A stretch of DNA of 64,000 bases from Flammeovirga sp. SJP92 (GCF_001583495.1 NZ_LQAQ01000035.1:1-64000), one strand, 5' to 3'. Positions 45,360 through 54,692 are shown, counted from the first letter of the stretch. The notes: generated by a model not told the origin, from the sequence alone. Numbers and translations are program-made.

Positions 45360-46364
45360 ATGAATTTAACTAGACTTCTAATACTATTCTTTACTTTGAT
45401 ATTGGCATCTTGTGATTATAGCAACAAGGAAGCTAGACATATGAATAGTAAATTTTACAAAGAACCAGAAATTAAACTTCAACATCGAAGAGTAAACGGT
45501 GTGCCGTTTTATTACAGAACCGCCGGGAACGCTTTAAATCCAACCTTATTGTTATTGCATGGTTTTCCTACTAATAGAAATACCTTTGATGAGCTTATGC
45601 CTATGCTGGCTTCGCATTATCATGTGATTGCACCAGACAATACGGACTCGGATTGGACCAACAGTATTGATCCTAGAAAAACGCCATTCACTTTTTCTTT
45701 GATTGCCGATTATATGGAGGCTTTTTTAAAGGAAATGGAGATTGACACCTACACTTTATACATTCAAAACTCAGCTTTTAATGTTGGGTTTCAACTGATA
45801 GAAAGAAGTCCTGCTAAAATAGATGCCCTCATCGTCCAAAACGCGGAACTCTATATTGATGCTTTGCCAGAAAAAAGACAAGCACTTTATAAAAATGCAG
45901 ACAGTGATAGTTCCAATGCTCATTTGGACTACTTGTGGACCATCAGTGGTGAAAATGATGAAGTGCATTCCAATACCATCGACACCTCAAACTATACAAT
46001 CGGAGACTGGCAAGATCATCTTCATTTTGTGCAAACGGAGAAACAAAAATTAGCCATGATGCAACTTCTTGAAGATTATAAAACTATCATTCAGCGTTTT
46101 CCTGAGTGGCAAGAAATGTTGAATGAAAAACAACCCAAAACCCTTGTTATTTGGGGAGAGGAAGATGCTAACACAAATTTTGAAGGAGCAAAATCCTATT
46201 TAAAAGATCTTCCTGAAGCTGAACTTTTATTAATCAACTCAGGAAAATTTTCCAATAAGATGTTTAATGTTGAAGTGGCATCAAAGATCTTAAATTTCTT
46301 GCAGCGCCATAGCAGTCATTTGCACAATAAAGAGAATATGAAACCTTATTTGGATGCTTTATAA
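45360..46364 (+). CDS. Alpha/beta hydrolase-fold lipoprotein, probably inactive
   Basis: 334 residues. The lipobox is LILASC. An alpha/beta-hydrolase fold of the epoxide hydrolase / haloalkane dehalogenase type follows: LLLLHGFPTNRNTFDELMP, HYHVIAPD, and LVIWGEEDANTNF, with the acid in strand 6-7. The nucleophile elbow, normally QDWGG or GxSxG, reads YIQNSAFN (Gln136-Asn137-Ser138), and the usual catalytic GH near the C-terminus reads NSGKFSN. Both the nucleophile Asp and the His seem lost, unless Ser138 serves. It is a single gene after the regulator's terminator. A binding or structural role is possible. Confidence 0.8.
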   Translation: MNLTRLLILFFTLILASCDYSNKEARHMNSKFYKEPEIKLQHRRVNGVPFYYRTAGNALNPTLLLLHGFPTNRNTFDELMPMLASHYHVIAPDNTDSDWTNSIDPRKTPFTFSLIADYMEAFLKEMEIDTYTLYIQNSAFNVGFQLIERSPAKIDALIVQNAELYIDALPEKRQALYKNADSDSSNAHLDYLWTISGENDEVHSNTIDTSNYTIGDWQDHLHFVQTEKQKLAMMQLLEDYKTIIQRFPEWQEMLNEKQPKTLVIWGEEDANTNFEGAKSYLKDLPEAELLLINSGKFSNKMFNVEVASKILNFLQRHSSHLHNKENMKPYLDAL

Positions 46365-46550
46365 GTACAAATTCAAAATTATCTAATACTAGTTATTGTT
46401 TTCCGATTACTTCCTTCAAAAAACTTTTAATAGAACCACTATTAATACATTTTTTAGCGTTGTACTCACAAAAAATAAATTAGAAGTAACTATGATGTAT
46501 TTTTAGCTTAGTACTACTCTGTAAACTAAGTTTTCGTTATTTATAGTGTT

Positions 46551-46885
46551 TAGAAATCAGGAGATTTCTGATGATCTGAAGGACACGAATGACGTTAACA
46601 CTTAACATTCGCGCCATTGAGCTTTCCACTTATTATAGTTTGGTAGTACTCCCCCTGGCATTGAAGGGAAAAACGTTAAGAATTTCATGAATTGAGCCGT
46701 TAAAAATGATTTTCTCGTTTGACAAAGCGAGTTTAAAATCATTTAGGCGAGTGGAATGAAATTTAGCTTTTGACTTCTAAGCCTATATTTTTTGTTTCGT
46801 TTTTCATCAATGGAAAAATGAAGAAGAAGGAAGCTTGAAAGTAGGACATAAAAGCCTGTAGAATAATTGACTGAAAGTTTACGGT
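46551..46885 (+). repeat. Dispersed ~340-bp repeat, copy 3
   Basis: Same family as the copies at 14704-15056 (opposite strand) and 19716-20075. It starts near the hairpin AGAAATCAGGAGATTTCT, and carries GGCATTGAAGGGAAAAACG, GAGTTTAAAATCATTTAGG and CTTCGTTTTTCAT/ATGGAAAAATGAAG. It accounts for half of the 718-bp gap; I see nothing else in the remainder. Confidence 0.88.
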
Positions 46886-47082
46886 AAACTAATTTACAAT
46901 GCAGTACTTAAAAAATTAAATATGATCTATTTTGAGATTAGTACTTAATTTAAAATTTTATTGAGAAAAAATTGTCCTCATGGTGTAATGAGTTGTCTTA
47001 AGAGAGAATAAATTAAATAACATTAATCAACAATGTATTGATGCAATACATTTTTTAATTCTCTTTTCATTCAAAAGTTATC

Positions 47083-47748
47083 ATGAAAAAAACAACCAAT
47101 GCTGTACTTTTACTCATTCTCTTTTTCCTGTCAACCTCTAATTTATTAGCTCAGAAAGTAAATGTTAATGACTATTGGGATTATTTCTTCTTAGATGCTT
47201 CACTTGTTCATACAAATGTGCATTACGATAATGATCCCAATTTAAGTTCTTCTACCAAAGACGGCTGGCGCTTTGGTACTGGTATGCTTTTCAATCAGGG
47301 AAAGTATTTTTCGTGGGAAATTGGTATAGGTATTTCTAAGAAACGATTTGAAAATCAATTATCAGATGGTTACAATATTGTTAGAGATACCGAGATTTTT
47401 TCATGGGATATTCCGTTGATTTTCCATCCACAAATTACACTTGGAAAACATTGGGCTATATCCGCTGATATTGGTATGGCTTATGAAAACAGATACAAAG
47501 GAAGTTCAATTACAACAGATGGAAGTCTCAAAATCCATGAAGAACATCGGTTTGTAAAAAAAGAAAATTCTGATCCCTCTCCAGGCTTCAAAAAACATGA
47601 CGCTTATGCAATCATTGGTGCTGGCATTCGATTTAGAAATGTAAAATTTAGTGTGCAGCACAACTTTGGGATTGTGGATATGGATGCGAATAAGTTCTAC
47701 AGAGCTTATATGCGGACCACAATGTTCAAATTAACAGGCCTTTTTTAA
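47083..47748 (+). CDS. Outer-membrane beta-barrel protein (small porin-like)
   Basis: 221 residues. The signal peptide ends at NLLAQ (about 24). The mature protein has alternating hydrophobic strands (WRFGTGMLFNQGKYFSWEIG, FSWDIPLIFHPQITLGKHWA, AYAIIGAGIRFRNVKFSVQH) and an aromatic end (FKLTGLF), typical of eight-to-ten-strand barrels of the outer-membrane beta-barrel superfamily in Bacteroidetes. The ligand is unknown. It has its own terminator and no partner on the same strand. Confidence 0.8.
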   Translation: MKKTTNAVLLLILFFLSTSNLLAQKVNVNDYWDYFFLDASLVHTNVHYDNDPNLSSSTKDGWRFGTGMLFNQGKYFSWEIGIGISKKRFENQLSDGYNIVRDTEIFSWDIPLIFHPQITLGKHWAISADIGMAYENRYKGSSITTDGSLKIHEEHRFVKKENSDPSPGFKKHDAYAIIGAGIRFRNVKFSVQHNFGIVDMDANKFYRAYMRTTMFKLTGLF

Positions 47749-47820
47749 TATATCCTGATTTTTTTATCTAAATGGCAGAGTATGACTATACATGCTCTAT
47801 AAATATACACTGTAGAATAA

Positions 47821-47861
47821 AGGCTATGTCCGCATATTGTGAGACATAGCCTATCTTTTTA
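47821..47861 (+). terminator. Terminator of the beta-barrel gene
   Basis: AGGCTATGTC, loop, GACATAGCCT then ATCTTTTTAT. Confidence 0.85.
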
Positions 47862-47997
47862 TAAAGGCTTGTGTGGAATATATTTTTCAGAAGTAAAAAT
47901 TTCCCATTTTAGGTTGTGAGGAAATTAATAAAGCCACGTTCTGAAAGGGTGAACTTTTACTAATAGAGATGTTTCATACATGCTTTAATAGAGTTTC

Positions 47998-49353
47998 TTA
48001 ATTTCTTGTTGGAATGTACCATAAATCATTTTCAAGATCGATGCCACCTTTCATCTCTTCCTGTACTACTCTATCTACAATGAAAACACCTATTTCCGAC
48101 ATGTTATTGAAGTTGTCAGTACTATCTAATGGAAAGTTCTGCCTTGTTCTATGGATATCAAATTGATCTGACAAATCGGTACCGAAGGCTTCTTCAACGC
48201 CCGATTTTCCAATCATAAAACCGATCATTCCTCCCCATGTAGCTGTTGGGTTGTCTGAGTCCCAGCCAGCCAATGTACCAATCTTGATGGTTTCTTTCAG
48301 GTCTCCTTCTCCGTAAAATAAGCTAACTAGACTTGCTGCATAATTGATTCCTGCAGCAAAACAACCATTACAGTATAATTCTTTAGAAGTGATGTGATAC
48401 CCGTCTTCTTGATTGACTTGGTATTTTTCATAAAGTGCATCTCTTACGTCTTCCCATTTTGTGCCTTTTAAATATTCAGCTTTCACAAAATCATACATTT
48501 TAGTCACATAGCTTTCTTGTTTCATTTGCTGTCTAGCCTCATTTGCCATCCACAAAACTTTTTCCTTTTGAGATATTTTCTGATCTACTAATGAAGCCAA
48601 GGAATACATATTCACATAAAACTCAGAAATTTGAGCTGCTTCTTTTCTTGCTGTAGTTCTGATGGGCAGATATGCCAATTTTTGAGCAACATCCATTCTT
48701 GCTGGTGCAAAAAATCCAAAAATCTCCGTAGTCAACTGAGCATCAATCATGTCATAATGTTCATTGATTTCTGGATTACTGGTTTCTGGAGGAAGAATAC
48801 CTTCATGCATTAGATCAAATGCTTTTTGATTGGACACCCAGAGGTAATTTTCTTCTTCTTTTTGAATATGCTTCAACCAACCTTCTTTGATGTCTTCTGG
48901 AAATAAAATGCTTTTCTGCTTAGTATACATCAAATGTTGATAGATGTATTCAATATCAGTATCATCATCTGCTCCCCAAACTTCACCCTTTTTCCTCAAT
49001 ACAAAATCAATTGTTTCAGAAAGATCACTAGGTACCCCCTGCCCCCAAATACTTGGAAGATCTTTTTTCCCCCAATCTTCTCTGGTGTAAAAAGCTCCGG
49101 TTTTGATTTCTCCAATATTACCAATTTTATCCATTTCTGTGATCAACCCAGTCCAATTGGCAATGCATTGTCCCAGCCAAAAACCATACAGTTTATCTTT
49201 GTATTCTGCTCTTGAAATTATTAAATCAGTAGGTTTAGGTTCATATTTCTGATAGGTTAAATAAGGATTCTTGATCGTTTCTTTTTGTTCTTCTGCAGTG
49301 TTACAAGAACAAATAATAATGGGTAATAAAATGCTGATAATAATTCGTTTCAT
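47998..49353 (-). CDS. ADP-ribosylglycohydrolase family lipoprotein
   Basis: About 451 residues from the ATG at 49353 (MKRIIISILLPIIICSC); the frame extends 15 codons further upstream but that would bury the signal sequence. The lipobox is IIICSC. The ADP-ribosyl-glycohydrolase (DraG-like) fold is supported by DKLYGFWLGQCIANWTG at the start and GWDSDNPTATWGGMIGFMIG near the end, the counterpart of the GGDTDT metal-binding motif. A second metal-site segment is ADDDTDIEYIYQHL. It is the last gene of a ribose-salvage operon (ribokinase, transporter, nucleoside hydrolase). Being a lipoprotein it should act outside the cytoplasm, so it more likely frees ribose from ADP-ribose-type compounds than edits cellular proteins. 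Confidence 0.85.
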   Translation of the reverse strand: MKRIIISILLPIIICSCNTAEEQKETIKNPYLTYQKYEPKPTDLIISRAEYKDKLYGFWLGQCIANWTGLITEMDKIGNIGEIKTGAFYTREDWGKKDLPSIWGQGVPSDLSETIDFVLRKKGEVWGADDDTDIEYIYQHLMYTKQKSILFPEDIKEGWLKHIQKEEENYLWVSNQKAFDLMHEGILPPETSNPEINEHYDMIDAQLTTEIFGFFAPARMDVAQKLAYLPIRTTARKEAAQISEFYVNMYSLASLVDQKISQKEKVLWMANEARQQMKQESYVTKMYDFVKAEYLKGTKWEDVRDALYEKYQVNQEDGYHITSKELYCNGCFAAGINYAASLVSLFYGEGDLKETIKIGTLAGWDSDNPTATWGGMIGFMIGKSGVEEAFGTDLSDQFDIHRTRQNFPLDSTDNFNNMSEIGVFIVDRVVQEEMKGGIDLENDLWYIPTRN

Positions 49354-49454
49354 TTCTTTAATTAAGTTTTTAGTACAATCTATACTAAGTTTTGTCAACT
49401 ATCAATTGATATTTCTGCAAGCTTTTTATGCTCTACTTTTTTAACTTCCCTCTT

Positions 49455-50438
49455 CTATTTATGGCTGTCTCTGCTTAAGTTCTGCAGTAGTAATCGCTCC
49501 ATCATTCTATTCAAAAACTCTTCCTTATTGATATGTAATGCAATTTTTGCATTTGGTTTTTTATTTGGATTAATGGAAGTATATCCTTTGTCATTTACCT
49601 CCACATGACCTTCTTCAATATGGAAAAGTTCTGGCCATAAAATCACCCCTAATGCCACAGCATCATAAACAATAGGAATATAATTCAGGTCTTTAGCATA
49701 ATGCATATAACGCCATAGTACATAGTTGGCACAAATTGCATCTGTCAGTATAGAATTTCTCATTTGTAGAAGATTCATATTCTCCTGATTCACTTTTACA
49801 AATGCGGTAACATCCAATGGTACATAAGTAATTTTGCCGTCTTTATCCGCCTCAACAAAAGCTTTTGAAGCTTCTACATCAGCTACAACATTCCATTCAG
49901 GACTTGATGTAGTTGCACTCTCATACCCCATATTGAATGATCCGAACATGGAATAAATGTGCTTTGCCTTTTTCAAAATAGAAGCATCCTTTGCTAAGAG
50001 ATCTTTCATGTTTGGAACAGGTCCTACTGTCACCAAATTTATCTCATTGGGATATTTCTCTAAAGTAGTAGATATAAATTCAACAGCATCCATGGAAGAA
50101 GGTCGAAGTTTATCAAACCCTTCAGCCCAAATGTATTGTGGTGAGTAAACTTCACTTGTTTTTCTCCCAACAACTACTGGAATATCATCCAAGCCTAGCT
50201 CATATAATAGTTTTAATGCCATCTTCGCTCTTTCAGGTGTATTGGCAAAATCCATCACAATTCCTATCACTTCAAACTCTGGGCTTGCCAGCATCATTGC
50301 TAAGGCATACATATCGTCAATATCATCTCCTAAATCGCAATCAAAAATGATTTTTTCTTTAGTTTTTTCCTGAGCGAAAACGGATGTTGTGCAGTATGCG
50401 GTACTCAAGAAGAGTAGTAATTTGATTAGTTGTTTCAT
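49455..50438 (-). CDS. Exported nucleoside hydrolase (IUNH family)
   Basis: 327 residues. A signal peptide (ending TTSVFAQ, about 22) precedes the IUNH fold: the calcium-binding motif IIFDCDLGDDIDDMYAL at about 31-46, VTVGPVPNMKDL, MFGSFNMGYESATTSSPEWN with the typical EWN, and LWRYMHY/IVYDAVALGVIL near the end. These enzymes hydrolyse ribonucleosides to base and ribose. Export to the periplasm fits nucleoside scavenging. It directly follows the sugar transporter gene with no gap and precedes the ADP-ribosylglycohydrolase. Confidence 0.92.
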   Translation of the reverse strand: MKQLIKLLLFLSTAYCTTSVFAQEKTKEKIIFDCDLGDDIDDMYALAMMLASPEFEVIGIVMDFANTPERAKMALKLLYELGLDDIPVVVGRKTSEVYSPQYIWAEGFDKLRPSSMDAVEFISTTLEKYPNEINLVTVGPVPNMKDLLAKDASILKKAKHIYSMFGSFNMGYESATTSSPEWNVVADVEASKAFVEADKDGKITYVPLDVTAFVKVNQENMNLLQMRNSILTDAICANYVLWRYMHYAKDLNYIPIVYDAVALGVILWPELFHIEEGHVEVNDKGYTSINPNKKPNAKIALHINKEEFLNRMMERLLLQNLSRDSHK

Positions 50439-51437
50439 TTATATTTTAGAGTAAACGATTAAACCTAAACCGATAATAAAAAGTAAAAACATGAAATTCA
50501 ATAACTTACTTGTACTTGAAGGAGCTGTCTTAAATTCCTTCCAAATGACTACTCCCCAAAAAGCAGCGACCATTGTGGCTCCTTGTCCTAATCCATAAGA
50601 TACGGCTGGACTTGCAACTTCTGAGGCCAAAATATTAAGTCCCATTCCAATGCCCCAAATTACGCCACCTAATATTCCAATAAAATGAAGCTGAGGTGTT
50701 CCCAATTTGAAATATTGATGGTAGGAAGTCTGCTCACCAGCAATTGGCTTATACATATTAACAGTATTGAACCCAAAATTCGAGATAAATATACCGAATG
50801 AAAAGGCGACTAATGCGGTATAAGGTGTCAATTTTCCTATTTTTGGTGTAACAAAGTTCATAGACATGGATTCTGCTACAAAACCGTAAAAGAAACCCAT
50901 AGCAACCCCTGCAATTAAGGCGATAATTAATCCTTTGAAACTTCCGGATGACTGATTTGGAAGGCGCTTGTAAGCAATAGCATTTAAAATTATGGCAAAG
51001 ACAATAAGTATAACACCTGTAAATATCAAAGTACTATCAGCTGAAGGTTCCTTCAGATAATTGTCCATCACTCCAATCACTAATGCTAAACCAATTCCTA
51101 CCGGAAACGCCACGGCCATTCCTGTGATCTCAATGGCAATCACTAACAATAAGTTGGCACCATTAAAAACCACTCCACCTATAAATGCACTTAACAGTGC
51201 TGAAGAATCAGCTTGACTTAAGTCTTCGATGAAAGGTCTTCCTTGTTCTCCGAATGACCCCAAGGTAAAGGCCATGATTAATGCTATAAGTAATACTCCA
51301 ATGGAGTAATCCCAATAATACAATTGGAAGTTCCATTTCTGGCTTGCTAGTTTTTGAGTGTTGGCCCATGAGCCCCAACATAGCATGGTAATAATGCAAA
51401 GCACTACTGCCAATAAATAATTTTCTACAATAAACAT
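50439..51437 (-). CDS. GRP/RhaT-like sugar transporter (DMT superfamily)
   Basis: 332 residues with ten predicted membrane helices and almost no loops, the pattern of the glucose/ribose porter and rhamnose symporter branches of the drug/metabolite transporter superfamily. Landmarks are LCIITMLCWGSWANTQKLAS at the start, IEITGMAVAFPVGIGLALVI, GVAMGFFYGFVAESM and GGVIWGIGMGLNILASE. It lies between ribokinase and nucleoside hydrolase, so ribose is the likely substrate. Annotation pipelines often call such proteins multidrug permeases; the operon argues against that. Confidence 0.85.
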   Translation of the reverse strand: MFIVENYLLAVVLCIITMLCWGSWANTQKLASQKWNFQLYYWDYSIGVLLIALIMAFTLGSFGEQGRPFIEDLSQADSSALLSAFIGGVVFNGANLLLVIAIEITGMAVAFPVGIGLALVIGVMDNYLKEPSADSTLIFTGVILIVFAIILNAIAYKRLPNQSSGSFKGLIIALIAGVAMGFFYGFVAESMSMNFVTPKIGKLTPYTALVAFSFGIFISNFGFNTVNMYKPIAGEQTSYHQYFKLGTPQLHFIGILGGVIWGIGMGLNILASEVASPAVSYGLGQGATMVAAFWGVVIWKEFKTAPSSTSKLLNFMFLLFIIGLGLIVYSKI

Positions 51438-51496
51438 TTCATTTCAAGTTGGTTAGTACTTTGTCAACTAAATCATTGTAAACTTTCAATTGACTT

Positions 51497-52393
51497 TTAT
51501 AATTCAGAAAGCAGAGGAATTGACTCCTGAGCTCCTGCTTTTGTGACAGATTTTGAAGCGGCTTTTAAAGCAAACTGAATTGTATCTTCAAATGATTGAC
51601 CTTTAGATAAATGAGCTGTTAGTGCTCCATTAAAAACATCTCCGGCTCCTGTAGTATCTACTGCTTCTACTTTTGGTGCTGAAAAATATTCTTTAATTGT
51701 TGAAGTAGAAACGAAACAGCCTTTAGATCCTAAAGTCACAATCACCGTATCAATACCTTTGGCATGTAAAATATTGACAGCTTTCAACATTGTACTTTCG
51801 TCTATCACTTTTATCTTGGTCAATAATTCTAATTCTGTTTCATTGGGAGTAATGATATCCACTTTCGTCAAAACCTCTTCTTTGATGGACTGGGCTGGTG
51901 CTGGATTGAGAATCACTGTTGAACCATTGTTTTTTGCTTCCAAAATTGCATATTCTACTGTTTGAATAGGTACTTCCAGCTGTAACAATACAATTGAGTT
52001 TTCGTCCAACTGCTTCTCTATCGCATCAATATTTTTCTTAGATAACGTATTATTTGCACCAGGAACAACCACAATGCAATTTTCTGCATTGGCATCTACA
52101 TTAATCATAGCCATTCCTGTAGGTACACCCACCAGTTGGATATAATTTACATCAATACCTGCTTCTTGATATGATGTAATGGCATTCCTCCCAAAAGCAT
52201 CATTTCCAACATTGGCCACAAAAGTAACATCACCTCCCAAACGAGAAGCAGCCACAGCCTGATTTGCTCCTTTTCCTCCTTGATTCTGGAAGAAGCTTGT
52301 TCCAATAATTGTTTCTCCTGCTTTAGGTAAACGTTCACTTTGCACTACGAGATCTGTATTTGAACTGCCTATTACAATAATTTTTTTATTCAT
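51497..52393 (-). CDS. rbsK: Ribokinase
   Basis: A 298-residue PfkB-family kinase that phosphorylates ribose to ribose 5-phosphate. The N-terminal signature is VIGSSNTDLVVQSERLPKAG, followed by NQGGKGANQAVAASRLGG, the NPAPAQ segment, the ITPNETE motif and the C-terminal DTTGAGDVFNGALTAHLS with the catalytic Asp. Length is normal. It is the first gene of the ribose-salvage operon; two LacI-type palindromes lie 19 and 66 bp upstream of its start. Confidence 0.96.
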   Translation of the reverse strand: MNKKIIVIGSSNTDLVVQSERLPKAGETIIGTSFFQNQGGKGANQAVAASRLGGDVTFVANVGNDAFGRNAITSYQEAGIDVNYIQLVGVPTGMAMINVDANAENCIVVVPGANNTLSKKNIDAIEKQLDENSIVLLQLEVPIQTVEYAILEAKNNGSTVILNPAPAQSIKEEVLTKVDIITPNETELELLTKIKVIDESTMLKAVNILHAKGIDTVIVTLGSKGCFVSTSTIKEYFSAPKVEAVDTTGAGDVFNGALTAHLSKGQSFEDTIQFALKAASKSVTKAGAQESIPLLSEL

Positions 52394-52411
52394 GATAATG
52401 TGTTGTTTTTA

Positions 52412-52431
52412 TAGTACAAACGTTTGTGCTA
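52412..52431. promoter_or_regulatory. LacI-family operator 1 upstream of rbsK
   Basis: TAGTACAAACGTTTGTGCTA, a 20-bp palindrome with one mismatch pair and the central CG typical of LacI-family sites. Confidence 0.8.
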
Positions 52432-52458
52432 TCCAATTAAAAAAATAGAGCATCCATA

Positions 52459-52478
52459 TGCTACAATCGTTTGTGCAG
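52459..52478. promoter_or_regulatory. LacI-family operator 2 upstream of rbsK
   Basis: TGCTACAATCGTTTGTGCAG shares ACAANCGTTTGTGC with operator 1. The centres are 47 bp apart, so one repressor could loop the DNA. Confidence 0.65.
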
Positions 52479-52565
52479 TAATATTAAATAAAATTTAAAT
52501 CTGAAAAAAGAATTAAATGTTTTAATTACGTTAAATAATAATCAGGAAGACTTTCATGAATTGTT

Positions 52566-53057
52566 TTATTCTCTTACAATAGTAAGGATCTGTTGTACCT
52601 TATTTGTAGTATCGCTTTCCCTCAGATAAATGAAGGACGTCCACATACCATTATCAAGTTTGAGAATTCCATAATCTGTATTGAAAAGAAGGGGACCATG
52701 ACCGTCAATAACAGGCTGGGATAAAGTATATAAATCAAACTTCATAGAAGATAGGCTTGGGTCAAAATATTTATCTTTCTCTTTCAATTCAAAATCAGAT
52801 AAAACAAAAGATAAAACCTTTGTACTCTTATTATACTTAAAAGTCATATTCCATTTCTTATCTTCCAAATTGACATATTGATACACTTCCACTCCATCAT
52901 GATTATCTTTTACAAGATCATATTCTCTTGTTATGAATAAAGAATCACCTTCAACAACATGCAAGATTCTATAATTTAAAGTTGAAGTTTGCTTCTCCTT
53001 TGTCGAACAACTTATCATAAAAAGAAAAAGGATAAATAAGTTTGCTATTGATTTCAT
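52566..53057 (-). CDS. Small lipoprotein of unknown function
   Basis: 163 residues. The lipobox is FMISC, followed by STKEKQTST. The mature part is beta-rich (YRILHVVEGDSLFITREYDL, WNMTFKYNKSTKVLSFVLSD) with no family I can name. It lies between the LacI regulator (34 bp upstream, same strand) and the ribose operon's operators, so it is probably co-transcribed with the regulator. Confidence 0.65.
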   Translation of the reverse strand: MKSIANLFILFLFMISCSTKEKQTSTLNYRILHVVEGDSLFITREYDLVKDNHDGVEVYQYVNLEDKKWNMTFKYNKSTKVLSFVLSDFELKEKDKYFDPSLSSMKFDLYTLSQPVIDGHGPLLFNTDYGILKLDNGMWTSFIYLRESDTTNKVQQILTIVRE

Positions 53058-53090
53058 ATGAATTCTTGTTAGTGATATTTTGCAAAAGCC

Positions 53091-54107
53091 TTAAAGAAGG
53101 GCAAAAATACTTCGGCGTTCTATTATTTCAGTATCAATTAAAAAAGATGGATCTTCTGATTTTTGACCTTGTATTAGGTCATATATTAAGTTAAATGCTT
53201 TGGCCCCCATCTTGTCATTGTGCTGTTTGATGGTCGTGAGAGAAGGTGTGATATATTCTGCATAAGGGTTTTCATCAAATGAAATGATGGACAAATCTTG
53301 AGGGAGGTTTAATTGAAGTTCCTTGGCGGCTTTTAAAACACCCAAGCATATTTGATTACTCATACATAGTATTGCCGTTGGTTTATTTTTTTCTTTTAAT
53401 AGTTGCATTATGGAAACATAACCGTTTTCTTCATTAAAACCGTTACCCAGAAGCAATTTTGTATTAAATGAAATGTTATAATCCTGCAATGCCTTTTTGA
53501 AGCCTTTTTCTCTTTCGTTGACAGTGAGCAGTTTTTGGTCTCCTTGAATTAAACCTATTATTTTATGTCCTTTTTGAATTAAAAACTCAACCGCATCATA
53601 GGCCCCTTTATAATTATTGGAAGATACAAATGGCACATCAATACCTTTTAAATAACGATCAACAAATACTACAGGAATTCCCATGTCTTTGAATTGTTCT
53701 TTATAATGAGAACCTTCAAACCCTACTGGACATAGAATAATACCGTCTACTTTTCTACTATATAATTGTTGCAATGCCTTTGTTTCTTTCTCCAATTGCT
53801 CATCAGAATCCATTAATAATATAGAATAATGCATTGCGGAGGCTTGCTGTTCTATATGTTTGGCCATGGTGCTGAAGAAAGGATTGCTGATATCAGGCAA
53901 AATCAAACCAATAGTAAACGATTTTGAAGCCTGAAGGCTTTTAGCCACCAAATTGGGAGTATAGCCTACTTTCTGAGCATAGGCTTTGACGCGTTTTACG
54001 GTTGCTTCACTGATCCTATATTCTTTGGCCTTACCATTGAGTACTCTTGAAATTGTTCCTGGAGAAATATTCAATTCTTTTGAAATGGATTTTAAACTGG
54101 CTTTCAT
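53091..54107 (-). CDS. LacI family transcriptional regulator
   Basis: About 338 residues from the ATG at 54107, which places the HTH at the very N-terminus as usual; the 13 residues further upstream are not typical. The HTH is LKSISKELNISPGTISRVLN, with the hinge helix in VGYTPNLVAKSLQASKS. The periplasmic-binding-like domain follows (IGLILPDISNPFFSTMAKHI, DGIILCPVGFEGS, LSIISFDENPYAEYITPSLT). The likely target is the pair of ACAAACGTTTGTGC palindromes upstream of rbsK, and the likely inducer ribose or a ribose phosphate; both are inferred from position. Confidence 0.93.
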   Translation of the reverse strand: MKASLKSISKELNISPGTISRVLNGKAKEYRISEATVKRVKAYAQKVGYTPNLVAKSLQASKSFTIGLILPDISNPFFSTMAKHIEQQASAMHYSILLMDSDEQLEKETKALQQLYSRKVDGIILCPVGFEGSHYKEQFKDMGIPVVFVDRYLKGIDVPFVSSNNYKGAYDAVEFLIQKGHKIIGLIQGDQKLLTVNEREKGFKKALQDYNISFNTKLLLGNGFNEENGYVSIMQLLKEKNKPTAILCMSNQICLGVLKAAKELQLNLPQDLSIISFDENPYAEYITPSLTTIKQHNDKMGAKAFNLIYDLIQGQKSEDPSFLIDTEIIERRSIFALL

Positions 54108-54296
54108 AAATGATAAGGTTAAAAAATAATACAGATCTTCTATCAAAATAAATAGGTTGATCTAAAAAATCAAAGTATATTCAATAGTCAATAAATGTAT
54201 TGAATCTATTCTATTAAAGAGTACTCCATTGCTATATATATAATATATAACTACTTGCTCTTGGATACTTACGTTAAATCAACAAAAACTTAACTT

Positions 54297-54665
54297 ATGA
54301 CTATTCACGAAATTGCTAAACGTTTAGTAGAACTTTGCCGCATCGGGGAATTTGAAAAAGCCCAAGCAGAACTGTATGCTGATGATTGTGTCAGTATTGA
54401 ACCTGATGGCGCTCCTGTAAAAGAAGTAAAAGGGAGAGAAGGTCTTGCTCAGAAAGGAAAACAATTTATGGAAATGATGGAACCTCATGGTTATTCTGTC
54501 TCAGATCCGATTGTTGCAGATGATTTCTTTTCTTGCACAATCATGATGGATGCGACTTTCAAACCGACAGGTCAGCGCTCAAAAAGTAGTGAAATTGCCG
54601 TTTATGAAGTGAAAGATGGCAAAATTGTGAAAGAAGAGTTTTTCTTCCGACCGGAAAATGGTTAA
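54297..54665 (+). CDS. SnoaL/NTF2-like protein
   Basis: 122 residues, one alpha+beta cone fold of the NTF2-like / SnoaL-like type: IHEIAKRLVELCRIGEFEKA, ELYADDCVSIEP, then FSCTIMMDATFKPTGQRSK, and the last strands EIAVYEVKDGKIVKEEFFFR. Such proteins range from isomerases to simple binding proteins, and the sequence alone does not tell which. No operon partner; a terminator follows at once. Confidence 0.85.
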   Translation: MTIHEIAKRLVELCRIGEFEKAQAELYADDCVSIEPDGAPVKEVKGREGLAQKGKQFMEMMEPHGYSVSDPIVADDFFSCTIMMDATFKPTGQRSKSSEIAVYEVKDGKIVKEEFFFRPENG

Positions 54666-54692
54666 AATCCTCATTCTTAAAAATACTTTACG

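Noticed and set aside
50439-51437. Multidrug efflux permease
   Set aside because: The DMT-type fold fits, but the operon with ribokinase and nucleoside hydrolase points to a ribose transporter.
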